Assembly (NCBI GenBank): GCA_009360885.1
Contig: SPEL01000005.1
Span: 291,157 to 355,156, forward strand
Direction of reading: 5' to 3'
Source: Sphingobium sp.
Lineage (GTDB): Bacteria; Pseudomonadota; Alphaproteobacteria; Sphingomonadales; Sphingomonadaceae
DNA: 64,000 nucleotides
Shown here: positions 53,576 through 62,294 of the stretch, in pieces
How the letters are laid out: each line of letters opens with the position of its first letter
How positions within the stretch are numbered: position 1 is the stretch's first letter
Position numbers and translations under genes: made by a program
Notes under the pieces: model-generated
What the model saw: the letters and a program-made list of their open reading frames with translations, nothing else
What the model was told of the DNA's origin: nothing
Database searches by the model: none

Positions 53576-53847
53576 TGGAACACATCCGGTTGATTTTGAA
53601 AAAACGGGCCTGCCAACGCGCGCCAGCGTTGGAATCCTTCAGAATTACGGAAAGCAACCATATGCGCCTCTACGCTCTCCCAGCCGACGGTAAGTATATA
53701 GAGGCCCGGGCGGTCCACGGCTCGATCCAGACGAAAACTATAGCAACCATCCGCAGCATGAAAATTTTGTTCGGCCTGAGCAACGGCTTCTTCGAAAGCC
53801 GCACTTTCCGCGGGATCAATCTGTATTAGCGCAATTTCGCTGACCAT
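53563..53847 (-). CDS. Antibiotic biosynthesis monooxygenase (ABM) domain protein, 3' end altered
   Basis: A 94-aa ferredoxin-fold protein of the ABM/YgiN type: [36 protein letters not shown], then [20 protein letters not shown]. Members act as cofactor-free monooxygenases or haem-degrading enzymes, often working on quinols. The last codons (CRS, stop) come from the joint with the HisD-like sequence, so the original C-terminus may be lost by only a few residues. It leads the leftward operon, with a palindrome (53872-53885) about 25 bp upstream and a LacI gene divergent to it. Confidence 0.8.
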   Translation of the reverse strand: MVSEIALIQIDPAESAAFEEAVAQAEQNFHAADGCYSFRLDRAVDRPGLYILTVGWESVEAHMVAFRNSEGFQRWRALAGPFFQNQPDVFHCRS

Positions 53848-53871
53848 GATTCCCTCCCCTCATTTTTTGAT

Positions 53872-53885
53872 TGCATACGTATTCA
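53872..53885. promoter_or_regulatory. Putative LacI-type operator
   Basis: TGCATACGTATTCA is a 14-bp palindrome with an exact ATACGTAT centre and TG/CA ends, about 25 bp before the ABM gene and 137 bp before the lacI-type gene. LacI-family operators are typically of this size with a central CG. Confidence 0.55.
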
Positions 53886-54021
53886 CTCAAAATTGACATT
53901 CTTCAATTTGATAGAATCAATACTACGGTTTTACGGTAAGAATATAATGAAACAGGAATGAAAGCATATGCATCACTCTCGGCTTGATAATCATATGAGA
54001 GGCTGCAATTAAAAGAAGAAT

Positions 54022-55041
54022 ATGAACGATCGCATTTTTATCACCGCGCAAGACGTTGCGCGGGAGGCAGGCGTGTCACAATCTGCCGTTTCCCGCGCCT
54101 TCACCCCCGGCGCGCGGATTGCCAGAGACACGCGCGCGCATATCATCGCCACAGCGGAGCGCTTAGGCTATCGACCTAATCTGCTTGCCCGCTCCCTTAA
54201 TAGCGGGCGTTCCAACATGGTTGGTGTAGGGGTTGGCGACCTCAACAATCCTTTTTTTGTTCAGACACTGCAATTGCTCTCCCATCGCCTTGATGAAGCG
54301 GGGTTGCGTCTGCTTCTTTTTCCAGCCGAAACAGGCGGAAGGCCAGAACCTTCAATTCATGAGATACTGGATTACCGCCTCAATGCGCTGATTTTACTAT
54401 CGGTCGGGCTTACATCGGATTTGGCGGAAGAGTGCCGCAGGGCGCAGGTACCAATAGTTCTTTATAACCGAACCACAACGAACCCGGACGCCTCCAGCGT
54501 CATTAGCGACAATATGGTCGGTGCGCGCACCATCGCCGCCCACCTTCTCGCAGGAGGGCATCAGAAAATCGCTTATATGGCGGGCACCGAGGGTTCATCC
54601 ACCAATGCCCAGCGGGAAGAAGCATTTTTCAGCCATCTATCACAACAAGGCGCTGCGATGCCCCTGCTCGAAAAAGGCGAATTCCGAATGGAAGCGGCCA
54701 GCGCAGCAACACGGCGCCTGCTCGCTCGCCCAGATCGCCCGGACGCGATCTTCTGCGCTAATGATGTTATGGCCATCGCTGCGATTAATGTCGCCCGATA
54801 TGAATATGGGCTGGATGTAGGACGCGAACTGTCCATCATAGGGTATGATGATACGCCAATGGCCTCATGGCCCACTTTCTCGCTCACCACCTATTCCCAG
54901 CCTGCGGCAAGGATGGTGTCAGAAACCGTGCGGCTGGTTCATAATCTGCAAGGCATGCCCTCGGCCCATGAAAATGTTGTACTGGAAGGTTCGCTCGTTG
55001 TGCGCGGAAGTAGCCGGTCCGTAACAATGAAACCAGCATAG
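54022..55041 (+). CDS. LacI family transcriptional regulator
   Basis: A 339-aa LacI/GalR regulator. The N-terminal helix-turn-helix is TAQDVAREAGVSQSAVSRAF (residues 8-27) with hinge helix RPNLLARSLNSGRS, followed by a periplasmic-binding-protein-like effector domain (VGVGVGDLNNPFFVQTL, NDVMAIAAINVARYEYGL, IIGYDDTPMASW). It probably represses the divergent ABM / HisD-like / SDR operon. Since HisD-like and SDR enzymes act on polyols or hydroxy-sulfonates, a small polyol-like effector is likely. No ribosome site stands out beyond AAAAGAAG upstream. Confidence 0.93.
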   Translation: MNDRIFITAQDVAREAGVSQSAVSRAFTPGARIARDTRAHIIATAERLGYRPNLLARSLNSGRSNMVGVGVGDLNNPFFVQTLQLLSHRLDEAGLRLLLFPAETGGRPEPSIHEILDYRLNALILLSVGLTSDLAEECRRAQVPIVLYNRTTTNPDASSVISDNMVGARTIAAHLLAGGHQKIAYMAGTEGSSTNAQREEAFFSHLSQQGAAMPLLEKGEFRMEAASAATRRLLARPDRPDAIFCANDVMAIAAINVARYEYGLDVGRELSIIGYDDTPMASWPTFSLTTYSQPAARMVSETVRLVHNLQGMPSAHENVVLEGSLVVRGSSRSVTMKPA

Positions 55042-55145
55042 CGCACCATGCACCAGCCCCTATTTCCGTGCCTCTTTTCGCATCTCAGCATACAGGTCAG
55101 GACCAGACGATTACCGCATAGCTAACAGCACAAAGTCACAGAAAG

Positions 55146-55562
55146 CTATACGGTCCGCGGAGTTCTGATTCCATCAGGAGCTATGTGGGTGAACGTCAAA
55201 TAGGACACTTTGATGGATGTAAACCGCCCATCCGCAATTTCATACAACACAACCCCATGGAATTCCAGCCTGTCCCCGATGCGTACCGGACCCACCGGAG
55301 TTGAATCGGCATCGGCTGTTGGCTCAAATGTGGTGAGCAATTCTGCAGCGGCGGTTTTTTCATCTGATACAAAGCGTAATATATTGAGCGTTTCGATAAA
55401 GCTTTTCCAAATCACAGCATAGTGATTCTTCATGCCATCGATGCCAGTGTAGAAAAATTCTCCATTCCACACTTTAACATCAGGCGAAAGATATTCGTCA
55501 AATACAGTTAAATCGCGTTTATTGAAACGATTGACGTAATCGTCATATTCCTCTCTCTTCAC
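55146..55562 (-). CDS. NTF2-like / SnoaL-like domain protein
   Basis: A 138-aa NTF2-like protein: YDDYVNRFNKRDLTVFDEYL, VWNGEFFYTGIDGMKNHYAVIW, and strands GDRLEFHGVVLYEIADGRFTS. It lies divergent to the damaged Rieske oxygenase gene across 208 bp of AT-rich DNA containing two ATCGAT units (near 55610) but no clear operator. It may isomerise or dehydrate a product of the oxygenase; the third protein of this fold in the window. Confidence 0.8.
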   Translation of the reverse strand: MKREEYDDYVNRFNKRDLTVFDEYLSPDVKVWNGEFFYTGIDGMKNHYAVIWKSFIETLNILRFVSDEKTAAAELLTTFEPTADADSTPVGPVRIGDRLEFHGVVLYEIADGRFTSIKVSYLTFTHIAPDGIRTPRTV

Positions 55563-55770
55563 ATCATTCTCCTAATCATACCATTATATTGATAGTTTTG
55601 ATTTTGATTATCGATTCTCATCGATGAATTTGGATGAAATACTCATCATTCCTCGGATGAAGCACAAATCCGACTTATAAATCCAACACATCTATTGGAT
55701 CGATTTGATAAGCGTATGTACCGCGATTACACAAAATAAAAAATAATGTCCTGCGATTAAGGAGAGGGAC

Positions 55771-56827
55771 GTGTTCATAAAGAACTGCCGGTATGGCGCA
55801 CGAAATCGACCAAGGCACATTGACACAGGTTCAGATGATCGGGGAACCGATCATGCTTTTTCGTGATGAAAATGGCAGGGCCCGCGCGTTAGAAGATCGT
55901 TGCTGCCATCGCTTTGCTCCCCTTTCCAAAGGAAGGCTGGAAGCGGATGGAAATATTCGATGCCTGTATCATTGTTTGAAATTCTCTAGTGACGGGCGCT
56001 GTACCGAGATTCCCGGGCAAGATATTATTCCTGATGCTGCTTTTGTGCCCGCGTATGAAGTGGAAGAGCGACACGGCTGGCTATGGATTTGGATGGGTGA
56101 CAAGAATAACGCTGACAGATCTTTAATCCCGCCAGCAGTTGGGCCAGATGACCCTCGCTATATCATGCGTCCGGGGCGTATGGATTATGAGGCTAATTAT
56201 GAGTTGATCAATGACAACCTCACTGATTTCTCTCATCTTTCCTATGTGCACTCCGCATCTTTTGGCGCTTCAGAAAGCTGGGCTGATGAACGCCCTGTTG
56301 TTCGCCGAATAGATCGAGGCATCAGAGTAACCAGATGGGTAGGCGGCAGCGATAAATCACCTGTAAATGATGATGCACCGGAAGCGTTGCGCTCAGGCCT
56401 TTCACCTGAAACCGCACTGTTTCAAACTTATGATTACCTCGCTCCTGGTATCCTCACCATGCTCAGCCAGGTTCTGCCTATTGAATTAATGCCCGATGAT
56501 CGCGGCCCTCCTGACGCGGCCGTAGTTCCAATTATGGAAACGTTTACCAGCCAGGCCGTCACGCCAATTGACGATAAGCATAGTCGCTATTTCTTTGCTT
56601 TCGGACCATGGGCAAAAGCCGGAGACGAAGCAGCCGATCAAATTTACGAAGTCACTAAACTGGCATTTTCCGAAGATAAAGAAATTATCGAAGCACAGCA
56701 GCGCATAATTAACCTGAAGCCAGGCCGTGAAGTCATGACTTCGGCAGATGTCGGCCCTGCACAAATGCGGTCAGTAATCAGGAAACTGATAAAATCAGAA
56801 ACAGCATATGAAGTTACCTCACAATAA
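55771..56827 (+). pseudogene. Rieske [2Fe-2S] oxygenase (VanA/DdmC type) with damaged 5' end
   Basis: From ATG 55793 the frame gives 344 aa of a ring-hydroxylating or O-demethylating Rieske oxygenase: Rieske ligands CCHR (C37, H39) and CLYH (C57, H60), mononuclear-iron region NDNLTDFSHLSYVHSASFG. The two sibling enzymes (59284, 62295) begin with 12-13 more residues, NCWYxAAW-like. The good ribosome site AAGGAGAGG points to GTG 55771, which reads VFIKNCRYGA in another frame and soon stops. So about 11 bases seem deleted near 55791. The protein may be made weakly from 55793, or not at all. CLYHC instead of CPYHG is also unusual. It is followed by the TonB receptor gene. Confidence 0.8.
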
Positions 56828-56891
56828 ATAACTATTAAAATAATAACATTAAAATAACATAAATTACTCATTTGAATATGGGGAGGATTAG

Positions 56892-59219
56892 ATGATAAAA
56901 AAAATTATATTTACCGTAACTATGGCTACTGCATCTACTGCATATGCAAATGCCGATACTGCAGATCAGCAGAGAACAGCTAATGGCGATCCTGAGAGCG
57001 GAATTCATGCACAATCGGGCATCGCTGACATCATTGTCACGGCAACTCGTCGGGCCGAAAATATCCAGAAAGCAGCCCTGTCGATCCAGTCACTGGATTC
57101 AGCGGCTTTAACGCGCGCCGGGGTGACCCGGCCGGAGGATTTGGCCTCCATCGCCGCTGGTGTCAATATCGGCACCGGGGGGAATAATCCGCAAACTTAT
57201 ATCCGTGGGGTAGGGAACTATGCCACCGATGCTTACGCGGAAGGGGCGGTCGCATATAATATTGATGGTGCCTATATTTCACGACCGTGGGCAACACGCG
57301 GCCTGTTCTTTGATGTGGATCGTGTAGAGGTGCTCAAGGGCCCGCAAGGGACATTATATGGCCGCAATGCATCAGGAGGAGCAATTAATATCCTCAGCAA
57401 AAGGCCTCAGCTCGACCAGACGACTGGATTTGTGGAGTTAGAAGCGGGCAATTTCGATTTATTCAGAGCATCCGCCGCTGTTAACCTGCCGATCAGTTCC
57501 ACTCTGGCGCTACGAGCCGCTGGTCAAATTTTGCAACGAGATGGTTATCTTTCTGATGGCAGTGAAGATGAGAAAAGCCAGTCGGCCCGCCTCTCATTGC
57601 TGTGGGAACCAGCACCTAATTTTTCTGCGCTTGTGATTGGGTCATACCAGCATGTTTATGGCAAAGGTGCGGGGGCAGTCGTTTTCCCTCTACGTGAGAA
57701 GAATAAATGGACCGGTGCGGCAGACCCCAAGGCAACCGCTATTTTCACTTCTGAGCCTGGCATCGGTTCTTTGATAACTCACCCTGAAACAGACGGCTTT
57801 CTCAACATCGACGTTTATGGAATCAGTGCTGAGCTCAATTATGATTTTGGCCCTGCTCAGCTCACCATCCTCCCCGCCTATCGCGAAGCTAAAATGAGCG
57901 ATCAGACCTATGTTCCCGGTTTCCGGGTGAATGATCGCCCGCACGACAAACAGACCAGTGTTGAAGCTCGCTTAGGTGGCAGCAGCAATGCCCTTAAATG
58001 GGTGTTGGGTGGTTATTATTTTAATGAAGACCAAACCAACCAAAATGGTGAACGCCTCCTGTTCGTCGAACAGGGCGTGAATACCCAGATCGTTGGCAAT
58101 TTCGATTCCAATATCCGCAGCTACGCGGGCTTTGGTCAGGCAACACTGTCTATAACCGATGGGATCCGGTTGACCGGCGGACTGCGCTATACCTATGAGC
58201 GCAAGGCTCAATCAGGGCTGAGCAGCACTTATTCCTTTCCGAATGAAACTGGCGGCTGCGCGTTGGGTAATTTTGATCCCACCACACCAACACCGCCTCT
58301 CTTTTGCCGGGTAGACATTCCTCTGACTGGCCACCTGGTCTATAAGAACTGGACTTACAAGGTCGGCGCTGAGGCAGATATCGGCCCGCAATCAATGGCA
58401 TATATTAATTACAGCACAGGCTTTAAATCAGGAGGCTTCTTCGCTGCGCCACAGCCCAATACATTTCGCCCTGAAAAGTTACGCGCACTGGAAGTGGGTG
58501 TAAAAAACCGTTTCTTCGACAACATGCTGCAACTTAATATAGAGGGATTTTACTGGAAGTATAAGGATCATCAGGAAGCTCATCTTGGCCCAACGTCTTT
58601 GCCAGGATTCTTTACCTTCATTACGGAGAATGCCGGGGCAGCAAAAAGCTATGGCGCTGATCTGGATATTATTTTTGCACCGACATCTAATGATAATTTA
58701 TCATTCAAGGTGCAGTATAATAAAACGAAATATGACAGCTTCCTTTATACCAACAATAGTGCCATTCTTGGTGCTCCAGTCACCGGATGCAATGTTGGTG
58801 CGCTAACAACCGACGGAACCCAGAGCATAGACTGTTCAGGATTTCAGTTAGTTCGGTCCCCGACATGGTCAGGTACGGCGCGTTATTCCCATATATTTGA
58901 CCTTAATAATGGGGATACGTTGGAATTGGCGGGTAATGTCCAGTTTTCCTCCGGCTATTATCTCTCGATTGATTTTCTGAAAGATGGTTATCAGGATAGC
59001 TACGCCCTTGGCGACCTCGATGTAACCTACACCACTGCGGGCGGAAAACTGGCGATGACGGCTTATGTCCACAATGTCACCAAGGAAGCGATTGCAACGC
59101 AGGGGTTCAGGAGCCCGTTCATTTCAAGCGCCAATCCGGTATTGGATGGCTCTCCTCTGTTTCTCTCCAGCCTAAGAGCACCCAGAACTTTTGGAGCCCG
59201 CATTAGATATAGTTTCTGA
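56892..59219 (+). CDS. TonB-dependent receptor
   Basis: A 775-aa outer-membrane receptor. Signal peptide MIKKIIFTVTMATASTAYA, a TonB-box-like DIIVTATRRAENIQ, a plug domain (YIRGVGNYATDAYAEGAVA; VEVLKGPQGTLYGRNASGGAIN near residue 155), and a 22-strand barrel ending in Phe. The closest type is the sphingomonad receptors found beside catabolic genes, thought to import hydrophobic or aromatic substrates, rather than a siderophore receptor. GGGGAGGA precedes ATG 56892. It lies 64 bp after the damaged Rieske gene and is followed by a strong terminator. Confidence 0.95.
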   Translation: MIKKIIFTVTMATASTAYANADTADQQRTANGDPESGIHAQSGIADIIVTATRRAENIQKAALSIQSLDSAALTRAGVTRPEDLASIAAGVNIGTGGNNPQTYIRGVGNYATDAYAEGAVAYNIDGAYISRPWATRGLFFDVDRVEVLKGPQGTLYGRNASGGAINILSKRPQLDQTTGFVELEAGNFDLFRASAAVNLPISSTLALRAAGQILQRDGYLSDGSEDEKSQSARLSLLWEPAPNFSALVIGSYQHVYGKGAGAVVFPLREKNKWTGAADPKATAIFTSEPGIGSLITHPETDGFLNIDVYGISAELNYDFGPAQLTILPAYREAKMSDQTYVPGFRVNDRPHDKQTSVEARLGGSSNALKWVLGGYYFNEDQTNQNGERLLFVEQGVNTQIVGNFDSNIRSYAGFGQATLSITDGIRLTGGLRYTYERKAQSGLSSTYSFPNETGGCALGNFDPTTPTPPLFCRVDIPLTGHLVYKNWTYKVGAEADIGPQSMAYINYSTGFKSGGFFAAPQPNTFRPEKLRALEVGVKNRFFDNMLQLNIEGFYWKYKDHQEAHLGPTSLPGFFTFITENAGAAKSYGADLDIIFAPTSNDNLSFKVQYNKTKYDSFLYTNNSAILGAPVTGCNVGALTTDGTQSIDCSGFQLVRSPTWSGTARYSHIFDLNNGDTLELAGNVQFSSGYYLSIDFLKDGYQDSYALGDLDVTYTTAGGKLAMTAYVHNVTKEAIATQGFRSPFISSANPVLDGSPLFLSSLRAPRTFGARIRYSF

Positions 59220-59237
59220 GCCATAGTCGACATAGAA

Positions 59238-59273
59238 AAAGCGGGGCGTTTCGACACCCCGCTTTATTTTTAT
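59238..59273. terminator. Bidirectional intrinsic terminator
   Basis: AAAGCGGGG (59238-59246) pairs with CCCCGCTTT (59257-59265), flanked by A and T runs on both sides. It lies between the convergent TonB receptor and Rieske genes. Confidence 0.85.
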
Positions 59274-59283
59274 ACCTTTACGA

Positions 59284-60315
59284 TCAGGCCGCACCGGCCT
59301 CCTCATCAATTTTCCCATACAATATATTTCGTGCTCTTGCGCCGGCTGCATCGCCCGGCAACCAGCCTAGTTTCATTGTACGAAATTCGCGGTCACCGAT
59401 ATTAATTTGCTGATCCTCCAGCATTGGCAAATCTTCAGTTTCAAAAGGCATTTTGAGGAACTCCACCTGTTCATTTGCCATCGCTTCGCCCATTGGCCCC
59501 ATCGCCTTGGGGAAGCATATCGCGTACCAGTAATGGGAACTCGTCTCGGTTTCCGGGGTGAAAAGATGCGTCGTAGGGGTTTCACGCCCCTCAGATTTCG
59601 GGCGACTCGATGCCACAGCCCCGGCAAAGATCGCCATAGACGCCGGTGCGTGCCAGCGAACATTAATCCATCTGTCAACTTTTGCGCCGGGCTCTACCCC
59701 CATAGCCACAGACAGTTCATCTGTCATGACTTCGCCATACACATCGCGGTTAGACCAGATGACTTCGCCATCTTGCTTCCATTCATAATGGCCCTCAGAA
59801 ACCTGACCGCTGCCTAATGTGGTTGGATGCAAAAACTGAATATGGCTGAGATCAAGGATATTCTCGATTTCCAGCTCATAGCTGGCCTTGACGTTCATAT
59901 ATCCTTTACCGATCCACGCCTGTTCGGGATCATTGAATGAGAAGTCCGGCACGAGGGAAGCATCTGCTTTGTCCTCATCTCCCATCCATATCCAAATCGC
60001 GCTATATTTTTCTATTACAGGATATGGGCGTATTTTCATTGCCTTGGGAGGCGAACCAAATGGGTTGTGCACGCAAGCACCCGTACTATCGAAGCCCAGC
60101 CCATGGTAACCGCATTTAACGACATCACCATCCAGCACGCCGCGCCCCAATGGCGCAAAGCGATGTGGACACACGCCCTGCAAGGCTTTCACCTGACCTT
60201 CGCTGTCGCGGAAAAATATAATCAGCTCGCCCAAAATGCGGCGCGACAATAATTTCTCTTCTGCAACCTCATGATCCCAGCCCGCGACATACCAGCTATT
60301 CCTCAGATAGGCCAT
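59284..60315 (-). CDS. Rieske [2Fe-2S] oxygenase, VanA/DdmC type
   Basis: A 343-aa aromatic monooxygenase. Rieske ligands CPH (C49, H51) and CGYH (C68, H71), mononuclear-iron His158 and His163 in NILDLSHIQFLHPTTLG, and a typical C-terminal THLFTPETETSSHYWY. ATG 60315, six bases after GGGAGAG, is preferred over ATG 60321. Relatives such as vanillate and dicamba monooxygenase remove O-methyl groups and release formaldehyde; hydroxylation of other rings is also known. It needs a separate ferredoxin and reductase, absent here. A palindrome 38 bp upstream suggests control, perhaps by the TetR gene behind it. Confidence 0.92.
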   Translation of the reverse strand: MAYLRNSWYVAGWDHEVAEEKLLSRRILGELIIFFRDSEGQVKALQGVCPHRFAPLGRGVLDGDVVKCGYHGLGFDSTGACVHNPFGSPPKAMKIRPYPVIEKYSAIWIWMGDEDKADASLVPDFSFNDPEQAWIGKGYMNVKASYELEIENILDLSHIQFLHPTTLGSGQVSEGHYEWKQDGEVIWSNRDVYGEVMTDELSVAMGVEPGAKVDRWINVRWHAPASMAIFAGAVASSRPKSEGRETPTTHLFTPETETSSHYWYAICFPKAMGPMGEAMANEQVEFLKMPFETEDLPMLEDQQINIGDREFRTMKLGWLPGDAAGARARNILYGKIDEEAGAA

Positions 60316-60352
60316 TTGCATCTCTCCCGTTCAATTATATGATTAAATTTGC

Positions 60353-60365
60353 GTACCGATGGTAC
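60353..60365. promoter_or_regulatory. Palindrome in the promoter of the leftward Rieske gene
   Basis: GTACC, a 3-nt centre, then GGTAC: a perfect 5-bp inverted repeat 38 bp before the start codon; TATAAT (minus strand, near 60333-60338) could be the -10 box, so the palindrome would overlap the -35 region. Candidate operator. Confidence 0.4.
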
Positions 60366-60501
60366 ACTTTTTATAAATCAGCGTCAATTGTGATGGGAAA
60401 GTCAACGGCAAGTGCTGCTGCCAAATAGATGGCGTCAGACAAAATAATGCATTCATTGTGCGAAATGAAATAATGAACCCGTACGCTTGGCCAAAGAAGG
60501 G

Positions 60502-61176
60502 TTAGCCAGCTGCTCCATGGAGAAACAGATGAGCGGTTTTCTCCGCTTGTTTTGCTATTTCGTTTCCATTCGGAATGGAAGGCTCAATCCCCAGAAGCAC
60601 GCGTTCATAAAGCCCCGCCCGCACCATATGGGTTAACTGGCTGGCCGCTTCCATACAATCCAGGTCAGGGCGGAGGCCACGACCCAGCCAGTTATTGAGA
60701 TATGCAGCAAATTCAGAAACAATGAACTGTTGAGCAGTGCGATAGAAACTCTCCGCCAAGTTTCCCGATCCGTCTCTTGCCGTAATGACTGCACGATATA
60801 TTGATAAGGAATCCGGCATCAGATAAAATTGCAGTAAACCTGTCAATACCGTCGAAAGCGATTGTTTAATATCTGATTTTATAACATTTTTACCATCAGG
60901 CGTTAATATCAGTTGCTGCATTAATTCGCGTGCACTTTCTTCGATCGCAGCAGCGATAAGGCCCGCGCGATTGCCGTAATATTTTACTACGGTTGCTTTC
61001 GATCCTCCGGCAAGGCGCAATACTTCATTCAGGCTGACGGCTTCGACGCCTCCAGATGCAATCAGAGCCCTCGTCTCCCGCACAAATGCAGCTTTTCTGG
61101 AAGCCGCAGCCCGATGCTTGCTATTATCGTCCTGACCAAGCCCGTCCTGAACATTTTTATTCATGCTGTCTTTCAT
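60502..61176 (-). CDS. TetR family transcriptional regulator
   Basis: A 224-aa TetR-type regulator. The helix-turn-helix lies at about residues 26-75: ETRALIASGGVEAVSLNEVLRLAGGSKATVVKYYGNRAGLIAA (given as positions; key part GGSKATVVKYYGNR). The C-terminal part has the length of an effector domain (to residue 224). ATG 61176 or 61164 is likely; the frame to 61245 has an atypical hydrophobic start and no ribosome site. It lies between the leftward Rieske gene and a divergent SDR-Rieske operon, and a 17-bp perfect palindrome in that divergent region (61333-61349) is a strong candidate operator. Confidence 0.88.
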   Translation of the reverse strand: MKDSMNKNVQDGLGQDDNSKHRAAASRKAAFVRETRALIASGGVEAVSLNEVLRLAGGSKATVVKYYGNRAGLIAAAIEESARELMQQLILTPDGKNVIKSDIKQSLSTVLTGLLQFYLMPDSLSIYRAVITARDGSGNLAESFYRTAQQFIVSEFAAYLNNWLGRGLRPDLDCMEAASQLTHMVRAGLYERVLLGIEPSIPNGNEIAKQAEKTAHLFLHGAAG

Positions 61177-61332
61177 GGCAATCTGTATGAAAATTTCAAT
61201 GCCGCCCTTCTCAGGCTGAAACACTACAACTAAGCAGAAAAGCAAGCCCAGTAATCACTATATTGAAACAGGAGTATATTATCTGTCTCATCAAATCTGC
61301 CCAGAGGGACAGTGGTGACGACATCCAACCCC

Positions 61333-61349
61333 TCAATATAATATATTGA
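61333..61349. promoter_or_regulatory. 17-bp perfect palindrome, putative TetR operator
   Basis: TCAATATA, a single central A, then TATATTGA: perfect 8-bp arms. A related half, TATATTGA, occurs at about 61259. It is the most structured element in the 378-bp region (61177-61554) between the TetR gene and the divergent SDR gene; no other gene is seen there. Confidence 0.5.
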
Positions 61350-61554
61350 AATTATAATTTTGCACTACATAGTCCCTGTAGACAGAATAGTGAGAAGCCA
61401 GTCTAAAAATAGGCGGCGTATATGGAGAGAATGGCTGGCGGATGAGGCGGTTCAGCGACAAATGAACGCGCCCCCTTCTGCGGAAGAAAAACCCTTCCCA
61501 TAGCAGCATGCATAGAAAGCTTGGCGATAGTGACCGGGCAAAGGGAGGCGTGGC

Positions 61555-62283
61555 TTGGCAAATACAAGGCTCAGCGGCAAGGTTGCGCTGGTCACAGGGG
61601 CGATGAGCGGCATTGGACAGGGCTGTGCGCAGGCGATGAGAAATGAGGGAGCGCTGGTAATTGGCGTTGACCGCATTGCCGATGACACTGCTGGGATTAT
61701 CGCTGCCGATCTCACCGACGAAGAAAACGTCACTGCACTGACCCAGATAATTCGTCAGCAGCATAGCAGTATCGATATTCTCGTTAACGCTGCGGCATCC
61801 GCCATATTCGCCCCTATAGAAGAAATGTCGCTAAAAGACTGGCGCGCCACTTTAATCGGTGAACTCGACATTGTGTTTCTCCTTACAAGGGCCATGTGGC
61901 CGTTGATGAAGCAAAGTGGCAATGCCTCTATCGTCAACTTTAGCTCTGCTAATGCCCGCCATGCACTGGAAGGATCTCCCGCACTGGCTCATTGTGCCGG
62001 GAAGGGTGGTGTTCTCGCAATGACCCGGCAATTGGCAATGGAAGGTGCGCCTTATGGAATTCGTGCCAACACTATTGCGCCGGGGTTTATCGTAACGGCT
62101 GCTACCCGTGCCCATTTAGAAATCGACCCGGGTTTCGCCGAACATGTGATGGCTAAAAACATGATAAAACGTCTGGGTAAACCAGATGACATCGCCGCCT
62201 GCGTTATCTGGCTAGCGTCCGACGAGGCTGGTTATGTCACCGGCGCGGACATTGCCATCGATGGCGGCGCAACAGCATGGTAG
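61555..62283 (+). CDS. SDR family NAD(P)-dependent oxidoreductase
   Basis: A 242-aa classical SDR from a TTG start (GGGAGG six bases upstream): TGAMSGIGQG near residue 14, NAAASAIFAP in place of NNAG, and NFSSANARHALEG as the Ser region. The usual Tyr of YxxxK is replaced: the aligned segment is ALAHCAGKGGV, with His/Cys where Tyr is normal, while Lys is kept. That is uncommon and may reduce or change activity. The end has DIAIDGG. It overlaps the normal reading of the next Rieske gene only by spacing (11 bp to ATG 62295), so the two are co-transcribed. Confidence 0.87.
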   Translation: MANTRLSGKVALVTGAMSGIGQGCAQAMRNEGALVIGVDRIADDTAGIIAADLTDEENVTALTQIIRQQHSSIDILVNAAASAIFAPIEEMSLKDWRATLIGELDIVFLLTRAMWPLMKQSGNASIVNFSSANARHALEGSPALAHCAGKGGVLAMTRQLAMEGAPYGIRANTIAPGFIVTAATRAHLEIDPGFAEHVMAKNMIKRLGKPDDIAACVIWLASDEAGYVTGADIAIDGGATAW

Positions 62284-62294
62284 AGGAGAGAGAA

